Of a stretch of DNA of 64,000 nucleotides, positions 35,798-45,011 are shown piece by piece (the first letter of the stretch is position 1; each line of letters opens with the position of its first letter). Below the pieces are notes generated by a model. The model had not been told where the DNA came from. It searched no databases and saw nothing but the letters and a program-made list of their open reading frames with translations. Source of the DNA: Deltaproteobacteria bacterium (GTDB taxonomy: Bacteria; Myxococcota_A; Polyangia; Haliangiales; Haliangiaceae). The stretch is taken from assembly GCA_020630875.1 (NCBI GenBank), contig JAHDIH010000002.1, forward strand, positions 1 to 64,000, read 5' to 3'. Made by a program: the position numbers and the translations under genes.

Positions 35798-36832
35798 TTG
35801 CCTGAGCATTTTGACATAGTGATTGTAGGTGCCGGATTTGCAGGTGCTAGCACCGCGTTCCATCTTTCAACGGACCAATCCCTTCGTATTCTCGTTTTAG
35901 AAAAAGAAAAAGTCGCTGGGGTGCATGCCTCAGGGAGAAATGCAGCGCTTGGTCGGCAAATTACAAGTTCGCATTTAACTACAGAGTTCACGGTCCGTGG
36001 ATTGTCTTGGCTCGCTCATAGCACCGACCTACTTAACGTAACGGGTGCCTACTACCCTACCGGAAGCAGCGAGTCCGCTTCGAAAATGCTGCAAGCAGCT
36101 GACCGATTTGGAGTGGAAGCGAGAGGCGTCTCAGAAGCTACGGTATACGAGCACTGGGAAGAACTTAGAGGGCTGCCACTAAGCGATGTCGTTTTTGTTC
36201 CAGGAGATGGAGTCATCGACGTACACGGGCTGCTTCAATTCTACCTTCAAGAAGCTATCAGCAAAAATGTGACCGTTCGATACAATACCGAAGTGGCATC
36301 GATCGACGAAACACGACTGCAGCTAGCGGATCGCACGGTCATAGAAGCAACCACGATTGTCAACGCGGCAGGCCCTTGGGCGGGCACCCTGGCTAACAAA
36401 GAACGTCGGCTAATCCCTAGAAGGCGCCATCTTTTTGTTTCGTCTAAGGGAGCGGCCCCCACACGTCCTTTTGTCTGGAACGTTGGGGAAAATGAATATT
36501 ACCTGCGCGATGAAGGAACGGGACTACTTCTTTGTCCGTGCGATGAGCTTGAAATGCCGCCTTGCGATGTTCGTCCTGCCTCTGATGCTAAAGCTCTACT
36601 GGCGGAAAAGTTTAAATCTTCCAAACCACTGACCGAAAAGAAAATAAAAGCGCACTGGGCAGGACTAAGGACCTTCACTCCCAATCGGGAATTTTTGATT
36701 GAGTGGGACCGTGACGTAGAAAACCTTTTTTGGGTTGCAGGCCTAGGTGGTCACGGCGTCACCGCCAGTTATGCCGTTGGGCAAACTGCAGCTGCCCGAA
36801 TCATGAAACGTCATCGCAACCAATTCGCGTGA
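35798..36832 (+). CDS. FAD-dependent oxidoreductase (DAO family)
   Basis: 344 residues. The N-terminal Rossmann motif IVGAGFAGASTAFHLS binds FAD, and VHASGRNAALGRQI resembles the loop of D-arginine dehydrogenase-like enzymes. The second FAD contact is near the C terminus (VAGLGGHGVTASYAVG). Such enzymes oxidise D-amino acids, glycine or related amines; the exact substrate is unknown. It starts with TTG as no ATG or GTG is available. Divergent from thiD. Confidence 0.8.
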   Translation: MPEHFDIVIVGAGFAGASTAFHLSTDQSLRILVLEKEKVAGVHASGRNAALGRQITSSHLTTEFTVRGLSWLAHSTDLLNVTGAYYPTGSSESASKMLQAADRFGVEARGVSEATVYEHWEELRGLPLSDVVFVPGDGVIDVHGLLQFYLQEAISKNVTVRYNTEVASIDETRLQLADRTVIEATTIVNAAGPWAGTLANKERRLIPRRRHLFVSSKGAAPTRPFVWNVGENEYYLRDEGTGLLLCPCDELEMPPCDVRPASDAKALLAEKFKSSKPLTEKKIKAHWAGLRTFTPNREFLIEWDRDVENLFWVAGLGGHGVTASYAVGQTAAARIMKRHRNQFA

Positions 36833-36848
36833 TGTTCTAACCAACTTT

Positions 36849-37532
36849 TCACTTGAAATTGTTATGCTTCTTTAGTGTCTCGTGGAATTGTTCTTTAGAC
36901 ATCGCAGGACTTAGGTCTTTAAAATTCGTCCATGGAACCAACTCGTCTTCTATTGCTGTGGAGGTGGCTCCTCCGACATAAACGTAGTCGTCCATTTGGC
37001 CGTTACAGGTTGAATCGATGTATTTTAGATGCGGCCAATGCCGGACACTAACAACAATTGTGGCAAATACGACTTCGGGGCCAAGATTACAACCGATCCA
37101 AATCGCTTCATGCGCTTTTAGCGTCAACAAGCTTCCATCCGCGCCCTCACCAAACGTGCCATCCTCAGTGTTATCGTTTGGCAAGCTTTCGCCATCTCCC
37201 AGCCAAAGACCGGCCTTAAAACCAAGCCCGTTCAAATTTCGCTGGAGCTTTTTGTAACCAGCTAGCCCACTGAAGTTCACTTTCACGTCTTGATACTTAT
37301 CAACACTTTCTAGAACTTGAAGTCTTGTTCGTATTTCGTTCGTGGGTTTGGCCCCTCTGTAAAGTGCGATTGCTTCCTGAACCTTGCCCATTTCTTCGAG
37401 CTTTTGGCCTCGAGAAATAGCGGCCGACGGCGACGGAAACGCAGGTTGTTTCGATGTAGCAGGCCAAGAGCTATCGCTTGAGCTGCTCGCGCAACCAATG
37501 AGCCAAAAGGCAAGTAATGACGCCACACGCAT
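36849..37532 (-). CDS. Lipoprotein of unknown function
   Basis: 227 residues from ATG 37532, where MRVASLLAFWLIGC gives a classic lipoprotein signal; the longer reading from 37610 is rejected. A Ser-rich linker is followed by a short TPR-like helix pair (GQKLEEMGKVQEAIALY) and a beta-rich domain with two Cys (WIGCNL, DSTCNGQ). No family recognised. Divergent from the gene at 37588. Confidence 0.7.
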   Translation of the reverse strand: MRVASLLAFWLIGCASSSSDSSWPATSKQPAFPSPSAAISRGQKLEEMGKVQEAIALYRGAKPTNEIRTRLQVLESVDKYQDVKVNFSGLAGYKKLQRNLNGLGFKAGLWLGDGESLPNDNTEDGTFGEGADGSLLTLKAHEAIWIGCNLGPEVVFATIVVSVRHWPHLKYIDSTCNGQMDDYVYVGGATSTAIEDELVPWTNFKDLSPAMSKEQFHETLKKHNNFK

Positions 37533-37587
37533 TTGAATACGCTTAGCGTAGGATCTTCTATTTTGCCAGAACAAAGGTGAAGATTTA

Positions 37588-38145
37588 ATGTATGGTTTGG
37601 TCATGGCCACTAAGCCCAGTGCAAGTTCTTATATTCTCGCATCGATCATCATCGTACTCGCCTGCGGGGGAGGATGTGGAGGTGCATTGGTATGGGCCCA
37701 CCACGTAGTCGAAGACATGCCTAGATCGGAAATGCCACGAGAGTTCACCTCAACACTTGAGTCTGGCAAGTATTACATATTCTTCGAAAGAAAGTCAGTG
37801 ATCGACAACCAGCCGTTTAACGTCCAATCACCGCAAGGTAAGATCGCAAACATCGTCTGCTCAACTAAAACTACTGGTTCTGAGATCGAAAAATCATCGT
37901 CAAGTCAGTCTTACGAGTTTCATGATTTTGCGGGTGAGTCGGTCTTCACTCTGAACGTTACCGATTCGGGCCCGGTCACGATTCTTTGTAACGCTGATAA
38001 ATCTGACGTACCTTTTGTCATTGCCATTGGTACCGGAATTTCAAAACCATTGTTAGTCGGCGGTGGGTTAGCGCTCGCGGGCTTTATGTTCGGATTGTTT
38101 CTATTTTACAGAACCTACGTAGCTCGCAAAGCCTACTCCCAATGA
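37588..38145 (+). CDS. Membrane protein of unknown function
   Basis: 185 residues with a membrane helix near each end (about 15-37 and 150-172) and a beta-rich domain between, probably periplasmic, with two Cys (IVCSTK, ILCNAD). AGGTGA lies 7 bases before the ATG. The stop overlaps the rsmG ATG (ATGA), so it is co-translated with rsmG, an odd partner. No family recognised. Confidence 0.7.
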   Translation: MYGLVMATKPSASSYILASIIIVLACGGGCGGALVWAHHVVEDMPRSEMPREFTSTLESGKYYIFFERKSVIDNQPFNVQSPQGKIANIVCSTKTTGSEIEKSSSSQSYEFHDFAGESVFTLNVTDSGPVTILCNADKSDVPFVIAIGTGISKPLLVGGGLALAGFMFGLFLFYRTYVARKAYSQ

Positions 38146-38744
38146 CCGTTGCCGAAATTGCGAAGGCTGTTTCATTTGCTCTCTCAAGACGGCAATCCTC
38201 ACTTCTCGCGCGATTCTCCGAGCAAGCGATAAAGTGGAACAAATCGGTCCGCATTACGGGCAGCCGCAATGAAGAGCAGTTTATTAGATGTCACGTAGCT
38301 GATGGGCTGGAGGTAGCAAAAGAAGTTCAGTCGCTGGGACCGTCGTCACTTGTCGATGTGGGAGCCGGCGCCGGATTGCCTTCCATCATTTTGGCTATCG
38401 TGTTCCCAGACTTGCAGGTGACAGCGGTCGAGCCCATACAAAAGAAATGTTCGTTTATGAACCGCATGAAACATCTGCTCGAGCTCGACAACTTCTCTGT
38501 ATTTGTCGGCACGGATGACGACTACACGGAAAGCGACCAATTTCAGACTTTTGACGTTGCGGTATCAAGAGCCACTTGGCCTGCAGTTGAATGGGTCAAA
38601 AGGTCTCAAAGACTTTTGAGTGCAGGCGGAACCACACTCGCTCTCGAAGGCCAAACTCGCGCAATCAACGGATCAGACTTCTCTCGAGAATATGAAGTTG
38701 ATGGAAAAAACTACCTACTGCACCATGTGAAGAAGACTTCTTGA
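38142..38744 (+). CDS. rsmG: 16S rRNA (guanine527-N7)-methyltransferase
   Basis: 200 residues. SAM-binding LVDVGAGAGLPSIILAI, the VEPIQKKCSFMNRM segment and AVSRATWP match RsmG/GidB, which methylates G527 of 16S rRNA; loss of this modification gives low-level streptomycin resistance in other bacteria. The N-terminal helix and WNKSVRITGSRN are standard. It overlaps the preceding membrane-protein gene by 4 bases. Confidence 0.92.
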   Translation: MTVAEIAKAVSFALSRRQSSLLARFSEQAIKWNKSVRITGSRNEEQFIRCHVADGLEVAKEVQSLGPSSLVDVGAGAGLPSIILAIVFPDLQVTAVEPIQKKCSFMNRMKHLLELDNFSVFVGTDDDYTESDQFQTFDVAVSRATWPAVEWVKRSQRLLSAGGTTLALEGQTRAINGSDFSREYEVDGKNYLLHHVKKTS

Positions 38745-38786
38745 ACTTGCCCTATCGCTTGTACGAGAAATCACTATAGTGAAGGC

Positions 38787-39251
38787 GTGACTACCAAGGA
38801 AAAAGTTTTACTACCACTTTGCATCTTACTTTGCCTAGGTGCGGGAGCCGTTGGCGGTTTCCTCACAACAGAAGGCGTAGAGACTTGGTACCAAACTATC
38901 AATCGTCCTTCTTGGAATCCCCCAAGCTGGGTATTTGCGCCAGTATGGAGCACACTGTACGTTCTTATGGGGATTTCCCTGTGGCTTATTCTAAAGACCA
39001 AAGCGCCGCGAAGTTCGGTGGTGCTATTCGGGATCCAATTAGCACTAAACATTGGTTGGTCATTTTTCTTTTTCTACCTGCACAGACCCGACCTAGCGTT
39101 TTTAGAGATTTTGATATTATTTGTGTTCATTCTCTTAACGATTGCGGCGTTCAAACGGGACTCCACATTAGCCGCTTGGTTGCTTGTGCCCTACGCACTA
39201 TGGGTGTCATTCGCTTCCTATCTCAATTTCACCATTTGGCAGCTCAACTAA
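38787..39251 (+). CDS. TspO/MBR family protein
   Basis: 154 residues with five membrane helices. Family motifs WYQTINRPSWNPPSWVFAPVWSTLY (shown in part), YVLMGIS and ALNIGWSFFFF are present. Bacterial TspO binds tetrapyrroles and affects porphyrin handling and stress responses. GTG start at 38787. About 100 bases without a gene follow, then the next membrane protein. Confidence 0.9.
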   Translation: MTTKEKVLLPLCILLCLGAGAVGGFLTTEGVETWYQTINRPSWNPPSWVFAPVWSTLYVLMGISLWLILKTKAPRSSVVLFGIQLALNIGWSFFFFYLHRPDLAFLEILILFVFILLTIAAFKRDSTLAAWLLVPYALWVSFASYLNFTIWQLN

Positions 39252-39354
39252 GCTCACGACGGAACAGTCCACAAAACGAACTTTTCCACCCAAATTGCGC
39301 CCAAGTCAGTCAAATCGATAGAAATTGAGGGCCGTGGCCCCGAAATAAGAAGAA

Positions 39355-40815
39355 ATGTTTGTTGGGATTTGTTACACCCAAACTGCCATGCAAACCAAAA
39401 AGTTAGAGGACTACATTGAAGGCAAAAAGGAGCCGTTCACCCTTGGAGATCTAGCATCTGCCACCGGTGCCGCGGTTCATGAATTAAAAGATGAAGTCGC
39501 CGAGCTCATGAAAAAGTATCGCTGCTCTTTGGAGGCTACCGATCAAGGCGAGTTGCTCTACGACTTTGGCAAAAAGCTCTACCGAAGAACCAAAGTTACT
39601 TTGGGGGAACGTTTGGCGGCATTCGGGGCCATTGCGTGGAAGTTCTTTTCCACGTTTTACAAAGTGATTATTAGTGTGATTATGGTTGTCTACTTTGTCA
39701 TTTTTGTGGTGCTGCTTGTGGCGCTTATGATGGCTGCGATGGCTGCGTCAGAAGACGACAGCGTCGGTGGAGGCATAGGAGAACTCATCGGCGGAATCTT
39801 CCGATCAATTTTCATTTTTGGGACGCATCATCCCTCCACGTACAATCCTGTTGATCCATGGGGCTACGACTACAGGCATTACGAGCCTCGAGAAACCCAT
39901 TGGCCAAAACGAAAGCGACAGTTCAAAACCGAGAAAGAAGAGAAACTTACCAAAAAAAGTTTTGCCGCATCCGTATATGACTTTGCGCTAGGGCCTCCAC
40001 GCGTACCGATAGACCCTCTGCACAACAAACAAGAACTCGCCAGCTTCCTGCGTCAGAACAAAGGGATTACCTGCATTTCAGAAGTCCAAATGCTTGCCGG
40101 CTGGAGCAGAGAAGAAGCCGGGCAGTTCTTAACGTCGGCGATCGTTGATTTTGATGGCGACTCGTACATCACCGAAAATGGCACTCTGGTCGCTGAGTTC
40201 GACTCTCTTATTCGTGGAACAGATGACAGCAAAACGCCTATTGTCGAGTTTTGGAATGAATACGTTCCTGAGTTTGAACTTACAGGAAACCTAGGCGGAA
40301 GAAACGCCGGTATCATTTTCATGAACTCTTTCAACTTAGCAATGTCAGCTGGATTTTTGTTTGGCGCGTTCGATGATCTACTTCCGGTCGCCTCGTCCGG
40401 CGGAGGTTGGTTTCTTTTAGCGTGGTTCCCTTTCGTATTCTCTGTTTCGTTTTTCTTACTCCCACTACTTCGATGGGGATGGGTAAGACGAAAGAATGTA
40501 GAACAACACGTTGACAACATCCGCAGAAGGATCATGCGAACGGTATTTCAAGAAGACCAAGAAATGTTTTCTCTTGAGCAGCTTACAGCTATCGCCAATG
40601 AAAAACGGAAACAAGAGGAAATTCTCAAACCAAAGAAAATCAAAAAAGTAGTGGACCAAATGATCATCGATTTGACCGGCGACCTTCATTTCGACGACAA
40701 CGAAAAGCCTATCTACAACTTTCATATGCTTGACACAGAAATGAAAGACATCATTGTCGAAAGGTCGAAACGTACCGGTGACAGAAGTGCAGGCAACGTC
40801 GTCCCAGTACTCTAG
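39355..40815 (+). CDS. Membrane protein with winged-helix-like segments
   Basis: 486 residues. N-terminal winged-helix-like region (about 15-75: FTLGDLASATGAAVHELKDEV), a hydrophobic stretch (95-130), a basic linker, a second helical region (225-280: GITCISEVQMLAGWSREEAGQF), two more membrane helices (about 317-372), and a third winged-helix-like region (395-470: FSLEQLTAIAN). AAGAAG precedes ATG 39355; ATG 39388 is an alternative. No family recognised; the winged-helix reading is by eye. A membrane-bound regulator or assembly factor is possible. Confidence 0.55.
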   Translation: MFVGICYTQTAMQTKKLEDYIEGKKEPFTLGDLASATGAAVHELKDEVAELMKKYRCSLEATDQGELLYDFGKKLYRRTKVTLGERLAAFGAIAWKFFSTFYKVIISVIMVVYFVIFVVLLVALMMAAMAASEDDSVGGGIGELIGGIFRSIFIFGTHHPSTYNPVDPWGYDYRHYEPRETHWPKRKRQFKTEKEEKLTKKSFAASVYDFALGPPRVPIDPLHNKQELASFLRQNKGITCISEVQMLAGWSREEAGQFLTSAIVDFDGDSYITENGTLVAEFDSLIRGTDDSKTPIVEFWNEYVPEFELTGNLGGRNAGIIFMNSFNLAMSAGFLFGAFDDLLPVASSGGGWFLLAWFPFVFSVSFFLLPLLRWGWVRRKNVEQHVDNIRRRIMRTVFQEDQEMFSLEQLTAIANEKRKQEEILKPKKIKKVVDQMIIDLTGDLHFDDNEKPIYNFHMLDTEMKDIIVERSKRTGDRSAGNVVPVL

Positions 40816-40823
40816 GCACCTTG

Positions 40824-41240
40824 ATGACGACCGCTCTTGCTCTGCTATTGTGCGCTACCTTTTTTATACTGGGAACCTTCCACTTCTATTGGTTGGGAGG
40901 TGGCAACTGGGGACTGCAGCAAGTCATCCCCGCGAAGGAACACGGAGAAAAGACTTTTGTGGTTCCTAAATTCGCAACTTTGATTGTGGCACTAGGCCTG
41001 ATGGCTGTTGGGTTTCTCTATCTAAACCGAGTACTAGGATGGATTTCACATCTGCCTAGCGTTTTCTATTGGAGCGTTCCTGTAGTCTTTGCGCTACGCG
41101 CGATCGGCGATTTTAAGTACGTGGGCCTTTTCAAGAAGGTAAAGAATTCCGATTTCGCGAAAGCAGATACCAAAATTTTTGTGCCTCTCTGCCTCGGAAT
41201 CAGCACGGCAGGACTACTCTTGCAGGCGCTAGCTCAGTAG
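40824..41240 (+). CDS. DUF3995 family membrane protein
   Basis: 138 residues with four membrane helices. TFHFYWLGGGNWGL near the N terminus and FALRAIGDFKYVGLFKK near the third helix fit DUF3995, a small family of unknown function. Start ATG 40824, one codon after a TTG. Its TAG abuts the stop of the convergent DsbA-like gene with no base between. Confidence 0.75.
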   Translation: MTTALALLLCATFFILGTFHFYWLGGGNWGLQQVIPAKEHGEKTFVVPKFATLIVALGLMAVGFLYLNRVLGWISHLPSVFYWSVPVVFALRAIGDFKYVGLFKKVKNSDFAKADTKIFVPLCLGISTAGLLLQALAQ

Positions 41241-42170
41241 CTACGGATTCTGCGGTACGTTCGCTGGAACGACTGGCAAAGGGCCACGAGTGACTTTCTT
41301 TCCATCTAAAACGACGTGTTTTCTGTAGTAGTTTCGACCGCGTCTTTTTCCACGATTCTTTCTGTAGAGAGCTTCTTCTTCTTTTAAGATTCGCTTCACT
41401 TCTGAAAGACTACGTCGATTTAGAATCTTTCCGTTGATGAAGTAGGTTGGCGTGCCGGCAACATTTATAGCCTGCATCTCTGCATGACTGCTTCGAGTAA
41501 TTTTTGTGCATACCCCATCGCGGTCGCGAACAAATCGTCTCATATTTAGTCCCATGTCTTTTGCCAATTTTTCGTAGTGCGCCTGATCAAACCTTCGTTG
41601 TTTGAAACCTTTCTCCCAAACTTCGTTTTGATAAGCCTTAAAGCGGCCTTGTTTGTTGGCGGCACATACTGCAAAAGCTTGTTGCCAAGCTCTGGTTGGA
41701 TGAACTACGAAGTCCTTGTAGACAATTTGTACGCGCTTACCAAATTCCGCCAAAATCTGTTTGTCGAAGCTTTGAGCGTGATAGCACGCAGGGCACGCGT
41801 ACTCGTGAGCTTTTACAATCACAATGGGTGCATTTTTGCTACCTATGTAGGGCGCATCTTTTATGGCGATCGAATAACGAACTCCTTGCTGAGGCCCCCT
41901 CCTCCTTCTCGGCATGCGGGCAGCCGGAGGACGGTTTCCTTGATTGGCTCGATTGTTCGCGATAGCGTTACGTAGCAGTGAGGTTTGCGTTTCAACCACG
42001 CCTTCTATCTCGGTAAGACGTTCTTTCATGGCGTGATTCTCTGTTTCGAGTGCAGCCACCCTGCGTTTCAACTCGGCCGTCTCGTCAACTTGCGGGTAGA
42101 CAGGAGCGGCGGCTTGCTTTTGAGTGCACGCAGTGGAAAAAACGAGAGCAGAAATTGCAATGAAGCGCAT
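41241..42170 (-). CDS. DsbA-like thiol oxidoreductase lipoprotein
   Basis: 309 residues: lipoprotein signal (VFSTAC, Cys15), a coiled coil (about 30-75), an Arg/Pro-rich linker, then a DsbA/thioredoxin-like domain with active site CPAC (Cys126-Cys129) and cis-Pro in GTPTYF. The C terminus is strongly basic. It would make or repair disulfides on the periplasmic face, fitting the many Cys-rich lipoproteins encoded nearby. The coiled coil may set it away from the membrane or allow dimerisation. Confidence 0.82.
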   Translation of the reverse strand: MRFIAISALVFSTACTQKQAAAPVYPQVDETAELKRRVAALETENHAMKERLTEIEGVVETQTSLLRNAIANNRANQGNRPPAARMPRRRRGPQQGVRYSIAIKDAPYIGSKNAPIVIVKAHEYACPACYHAQSFDKQILAEFGKRVQIVYKDFVVHPTRAWQQAFAVCAANKQGRFKAYQNEVWEKGFKQRRFDQAHYEKLAKDMGLNMRRFVRDRDGVCTKITRSSHAEMQAINVAGTPTYFINGKILNRRSLSEVKRILKEEEALYRKNRGKRRGRNYYRKHVVLDGKKVTRGPLPVVPANVPQNP

Positions 42171-42213
42171 GCGCTCAAGTCTAGCAGAATACTATCTCAA
42201 GCGCGCTGCGCAG

Positions 42214-44790
42214 TTAGTCGATTACTACACCGCATACCACAGAGACTTCAGAAGAACGATTGTTTGACGCGTCGCATTCTACAAATCGATAGGTCGTCTC
42301 ATCGCCAACTAGCTCAGCGTAAACCACGTAACTTTCATCCAGGGCTTCCGGCGGTAACTCGTACACCAGTTCCACAGCACCGCCAGGATAAACTACCGAC
42401 TCATTACTCTTAATTGTACCTATTTGCGTCACAGTACCAGCGGCATCCCGGCCGTACAGTGCTACTTCGGCTCCAACGGGGAGAGGATTGCGTCCCACAT
42501 TTTTTAGACCGACCACAGCTTCTAAAGTACTGCCGCACCGGAAACTTACTCCTACCGTAGGATCTGGAGCATCAAGCACCCCCTCTCCCTGGATATTTTG
42601 CCGTGCGTTGTTGAGGTAAGGCACCTCCCAGTTGTCCAAACGCCTCGATGGTATGTCGCCGTAAGTCGAGCCAGCAGGGCAAGATTCTCCTTCGTCACCG
42701 CATACATTGGAAACGGAGTAAGAGTGTTGATTCCAAAGTGATCTCGTACCGACCCAACTGTTATTGGCCGAACGCCACACCCAAAGCCCGCGATAGGTCC
42801 CTGTTAGGTTGCCATCCGGGTCAACCCAACCAGGCCTGACGTACGTGCCCTTCGGATCTACTTCATCGAGCCTCCAGTCGGTTCCTGCTTTTATATTGTT
42901 GCAGCCCCATGTACTTGGGTTAGCGTCATTACCAATCATTACTATTTCCGCTGAACCATCGCTATCGACATCTACTACCAGGGAGGCTTCGGTTCCAGTA
43001 AAGCTAGTGGTTTGAGTAGCATACCGCCAGCTACCATCCTCGCCATCGTATACCCAGAGGTAACACTCATCGTTGTAGACAACTTCAGCCACACCATCTC
43101 CTTCAAAGTCGAAGACGGTAGAGCCAGTCACACTGCTCGAAAGATCATGCGATGGTGTGGCCCACAACCGATCGATACCCACAACGTCACCACTTCCATC
43201 AAGCGCGGGACGAAACACTTCATAGTGCCCGTAGAAGGCAACCCCTATTTCTGGCAGCTTGTCGCCTGTTGGGTTTCCAGCCAAATCTTTGTTAGAAAAA
43301 TTCGCAATGGTCGGCGGTCCTCCAAACTTGTTGCCCCCCGGAGTAACCCCTGCCATGGGACCAGCAGCTAAAGCCAATACGCCGTTGTCATCGATGTTAT
43401 AGATACTGACGGATTGCCCCAAGGTCGCGTCCTTTCGGACCATTACCAACTCAGGCCTAGGATCGTTGTCCAGATTCGCAAGCGCGGTATATCCGTCAAG
43501 GATTACCGACGTATTCATTCCTGCGCAGGTCATGTTTTCGCTGCCACATTCGTAATTATAAAAGACCGTGCCGGCAATCAATTCAAGATCTGGGTCGGCA
43601 TCAATATTAGCAAAGTAACTCAACGCAGAGTTTTGGTTAGCTCCCCCCCACTTTGTCGTTGTCCCTCGGAATCTCAAGTTAATCGAAAAGGTTCCGTTAG
43701 TTTTAGTGATTTCAAATACATTGGCACCAAAAGCCACTTCGACGTTTCCGTCGCCGTTCATATCCGCGAGAGCCAAACCTCCTCCCCAGCCACCACCAGT
43801 GCTGGTATGACTTGGGATTGGTAAGTCACTTGTCGCAAGAGTCGTCCCCTCATGATCAACCAAAACCACATGACTCTGGTCGTCCACCGCTAGAATTTCC
43901 ATGGTTCCGTTGTGGTCTACATCTCCGATGGCAGGTGACACTCCGGTCCAGGTTCCAGCCTCATCTGCATCCAGACGACAGTCTGCTTCTGTAGTGCAAA
44001 CCGTTCCATCAGGTAATAGTCCTTCTCCGTTCGTATCGTTTCCGTCGGCTCCTACAGGATCTTCTGGAGAGCGCTTTGACCAAACCTCTTCCCCTGTCTT
44101 TCCGTTGATGACTCGCAAAATCGTAGATTTACAAGTTCTACTGGCTGCGCATTGCGTAAAGTTTTGTTGGCCTGTCATGGTTACAATAGAAGGAGGGTCT
44201 AAAAGATTCACTACACCATCGCAATTAGTGTCAGCTAAGCGCCCGACGACCGGAGTGTTCCAAATGTCGAGATAATCGGGAAACTCATCAGCTTGCCCAC
44301 TGGCTGGCCATTTCCATTCAAGCGCGGTATCCAGGTGACCGATTTCCCGTGTCACTTCGCAGGTATCCTTGATGCAGCCAGGTCCATCATTTACCGAGCA
44401 AGCTTCTGGCAATGCCACGCACTTGCCAACTGTGACAGAGCTGCACTGATCGCTTCCTGCCGCAGGAGCCGCTCCAAGAGCGGGTTCGCAATACGAACCA
44501 GAGCTGCAATCCGCGCCATCCAAACAATCTCCTTGCGGCGCCACACAACGCCCCGCGAAGGCTATGCTCCCCTCCTCGCAGCACTGCTCGCCATTCACTT
44601 GAGACTCAGGACAGCAAACATTGCCGGTCAAACATTGAAATCCCGCCTCACAAGATTCGGCTTCGCAGCTAGCTTGGCAGTCGTTGCCAACGCACGGACA
44701 GTCCGCCCCTTCGCATTGCTCTGGCCCCTCTTCTCCGGTATTGCAACCGAACAAAAACAAAGAAATAACCAACAGACGAAGCAACCCCAT
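42214..44790 (-). CDS. Large lipoprotein with Cys-rich modules and VCBS/FG-GAP repeats
   Basis: 858 residues: lipoprotein signal (FLFGC), Cys-rich modules (about 20-150, such as CVGNDCQASCEAESCEAGFQC), FG-GAP/VCBS beta-propeller-like repeats (about 190-660: AIGDVDHNGTMEILAVDD, ADMNGDGNVEVAFG, DVDSDGSAEIVMIG) with Ca2+-binding Asp/Asn loops, then a beta domain with CARDB-like features (about 750-858: VGLKNVGRNPLPVG). Probably a cell-surface adhesin or ligand-binding protein; the partner is unknown. Confidence 0.78.
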   Translation of the reverse strand: MGLLRLLVISLFLFGCNTGEEGPEQCEGADCPCVGNDCQASCEAESCEAGFQCLTGNVCCPESQVNGEQCCEEGSIAFAGRCVAPQGDCLDGADCSSGSYCEPALGAAPAAGSDQCSSVTVGKCVALPEACSVNDGPGCIKDTCEVTREIGHLDTALEWKWPASGQADEFPDYLDIWNTPVVGRLADTNCDGVVNLLDPPSIVTMTGQQNFTQCAASRTCKSTILRVINGKTGEEVWSKRSPEDPVGADGNDTNGEGLLPDGTVCTTEADCRLDADEAGTWTGVSPAIGDVDHNGTMEILAVDDQSHVVLVDHEGTTLATSDLPIPSHTSTGGGWGGGLALADMNGDGNVEVAFGANVFEITKTNGTFSINLRFRGTTTKWGGANQNSALSYFANIDADPDLELIAGTVFYNYECGSENMTCAGMNTSVILDGYTALANLDNDPRPELVMVRKDATLGQSVSIYNIDDNGVLALAAGPMAGVTPGGNKFGGPPTIANFSNKDLAGNPTGDKLPEIGVAFYGHYEVFRPALDGSGDVVGIDRLWATPSHDLSSSVTGSTVFDFEGDGVAEVVYNDECYLWVYDGEDGSWRYATQTTSFTGTEASLVVDVDSDGSAEIVMIGNDANPSTWGCNNIKAGTDWRLDEVDPKGTYVRPGWVDPDGNLTGTYRGLWVWRSANNSWVGTRSLWNQHSYSVSNVCGDEGESCPAGSTYGDIPSRRLDNWEVPYLNNARQNIQGEGVLDAPDPTVGVSFRCGSTLEAVVGLKNVGRNPLPVGAEVALYGRDAAGTVTQIGTIKSNESVVYPGGAVELVYELPPEALDESYVVYAELVGDETTYRFVECDASNNRSSEVSVVCGVVID

Positions 44791-44919
44791 CCCCCAATTT
44801 TACTAGAGGCAGCGCCAATTTAAATGTATGAATTTGCGCCCAAATACCTTCAGACTGTAAATACTGCTTTTTATTGAATGCCAGAGTTGAAATAACCAAC
44901 ATACGTGTTAAACCGAGGT

Positions 44920-45001
<82 letters not shown>

Positions 45002-45011
45002 CTACTTATCG

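Noticed and set aside
44874..44905. Promoter for the SRP RNA
   Set aside because: TTGAAT is present but no matching -10 at 16-18 bases scores above three of six, so I do not list it.
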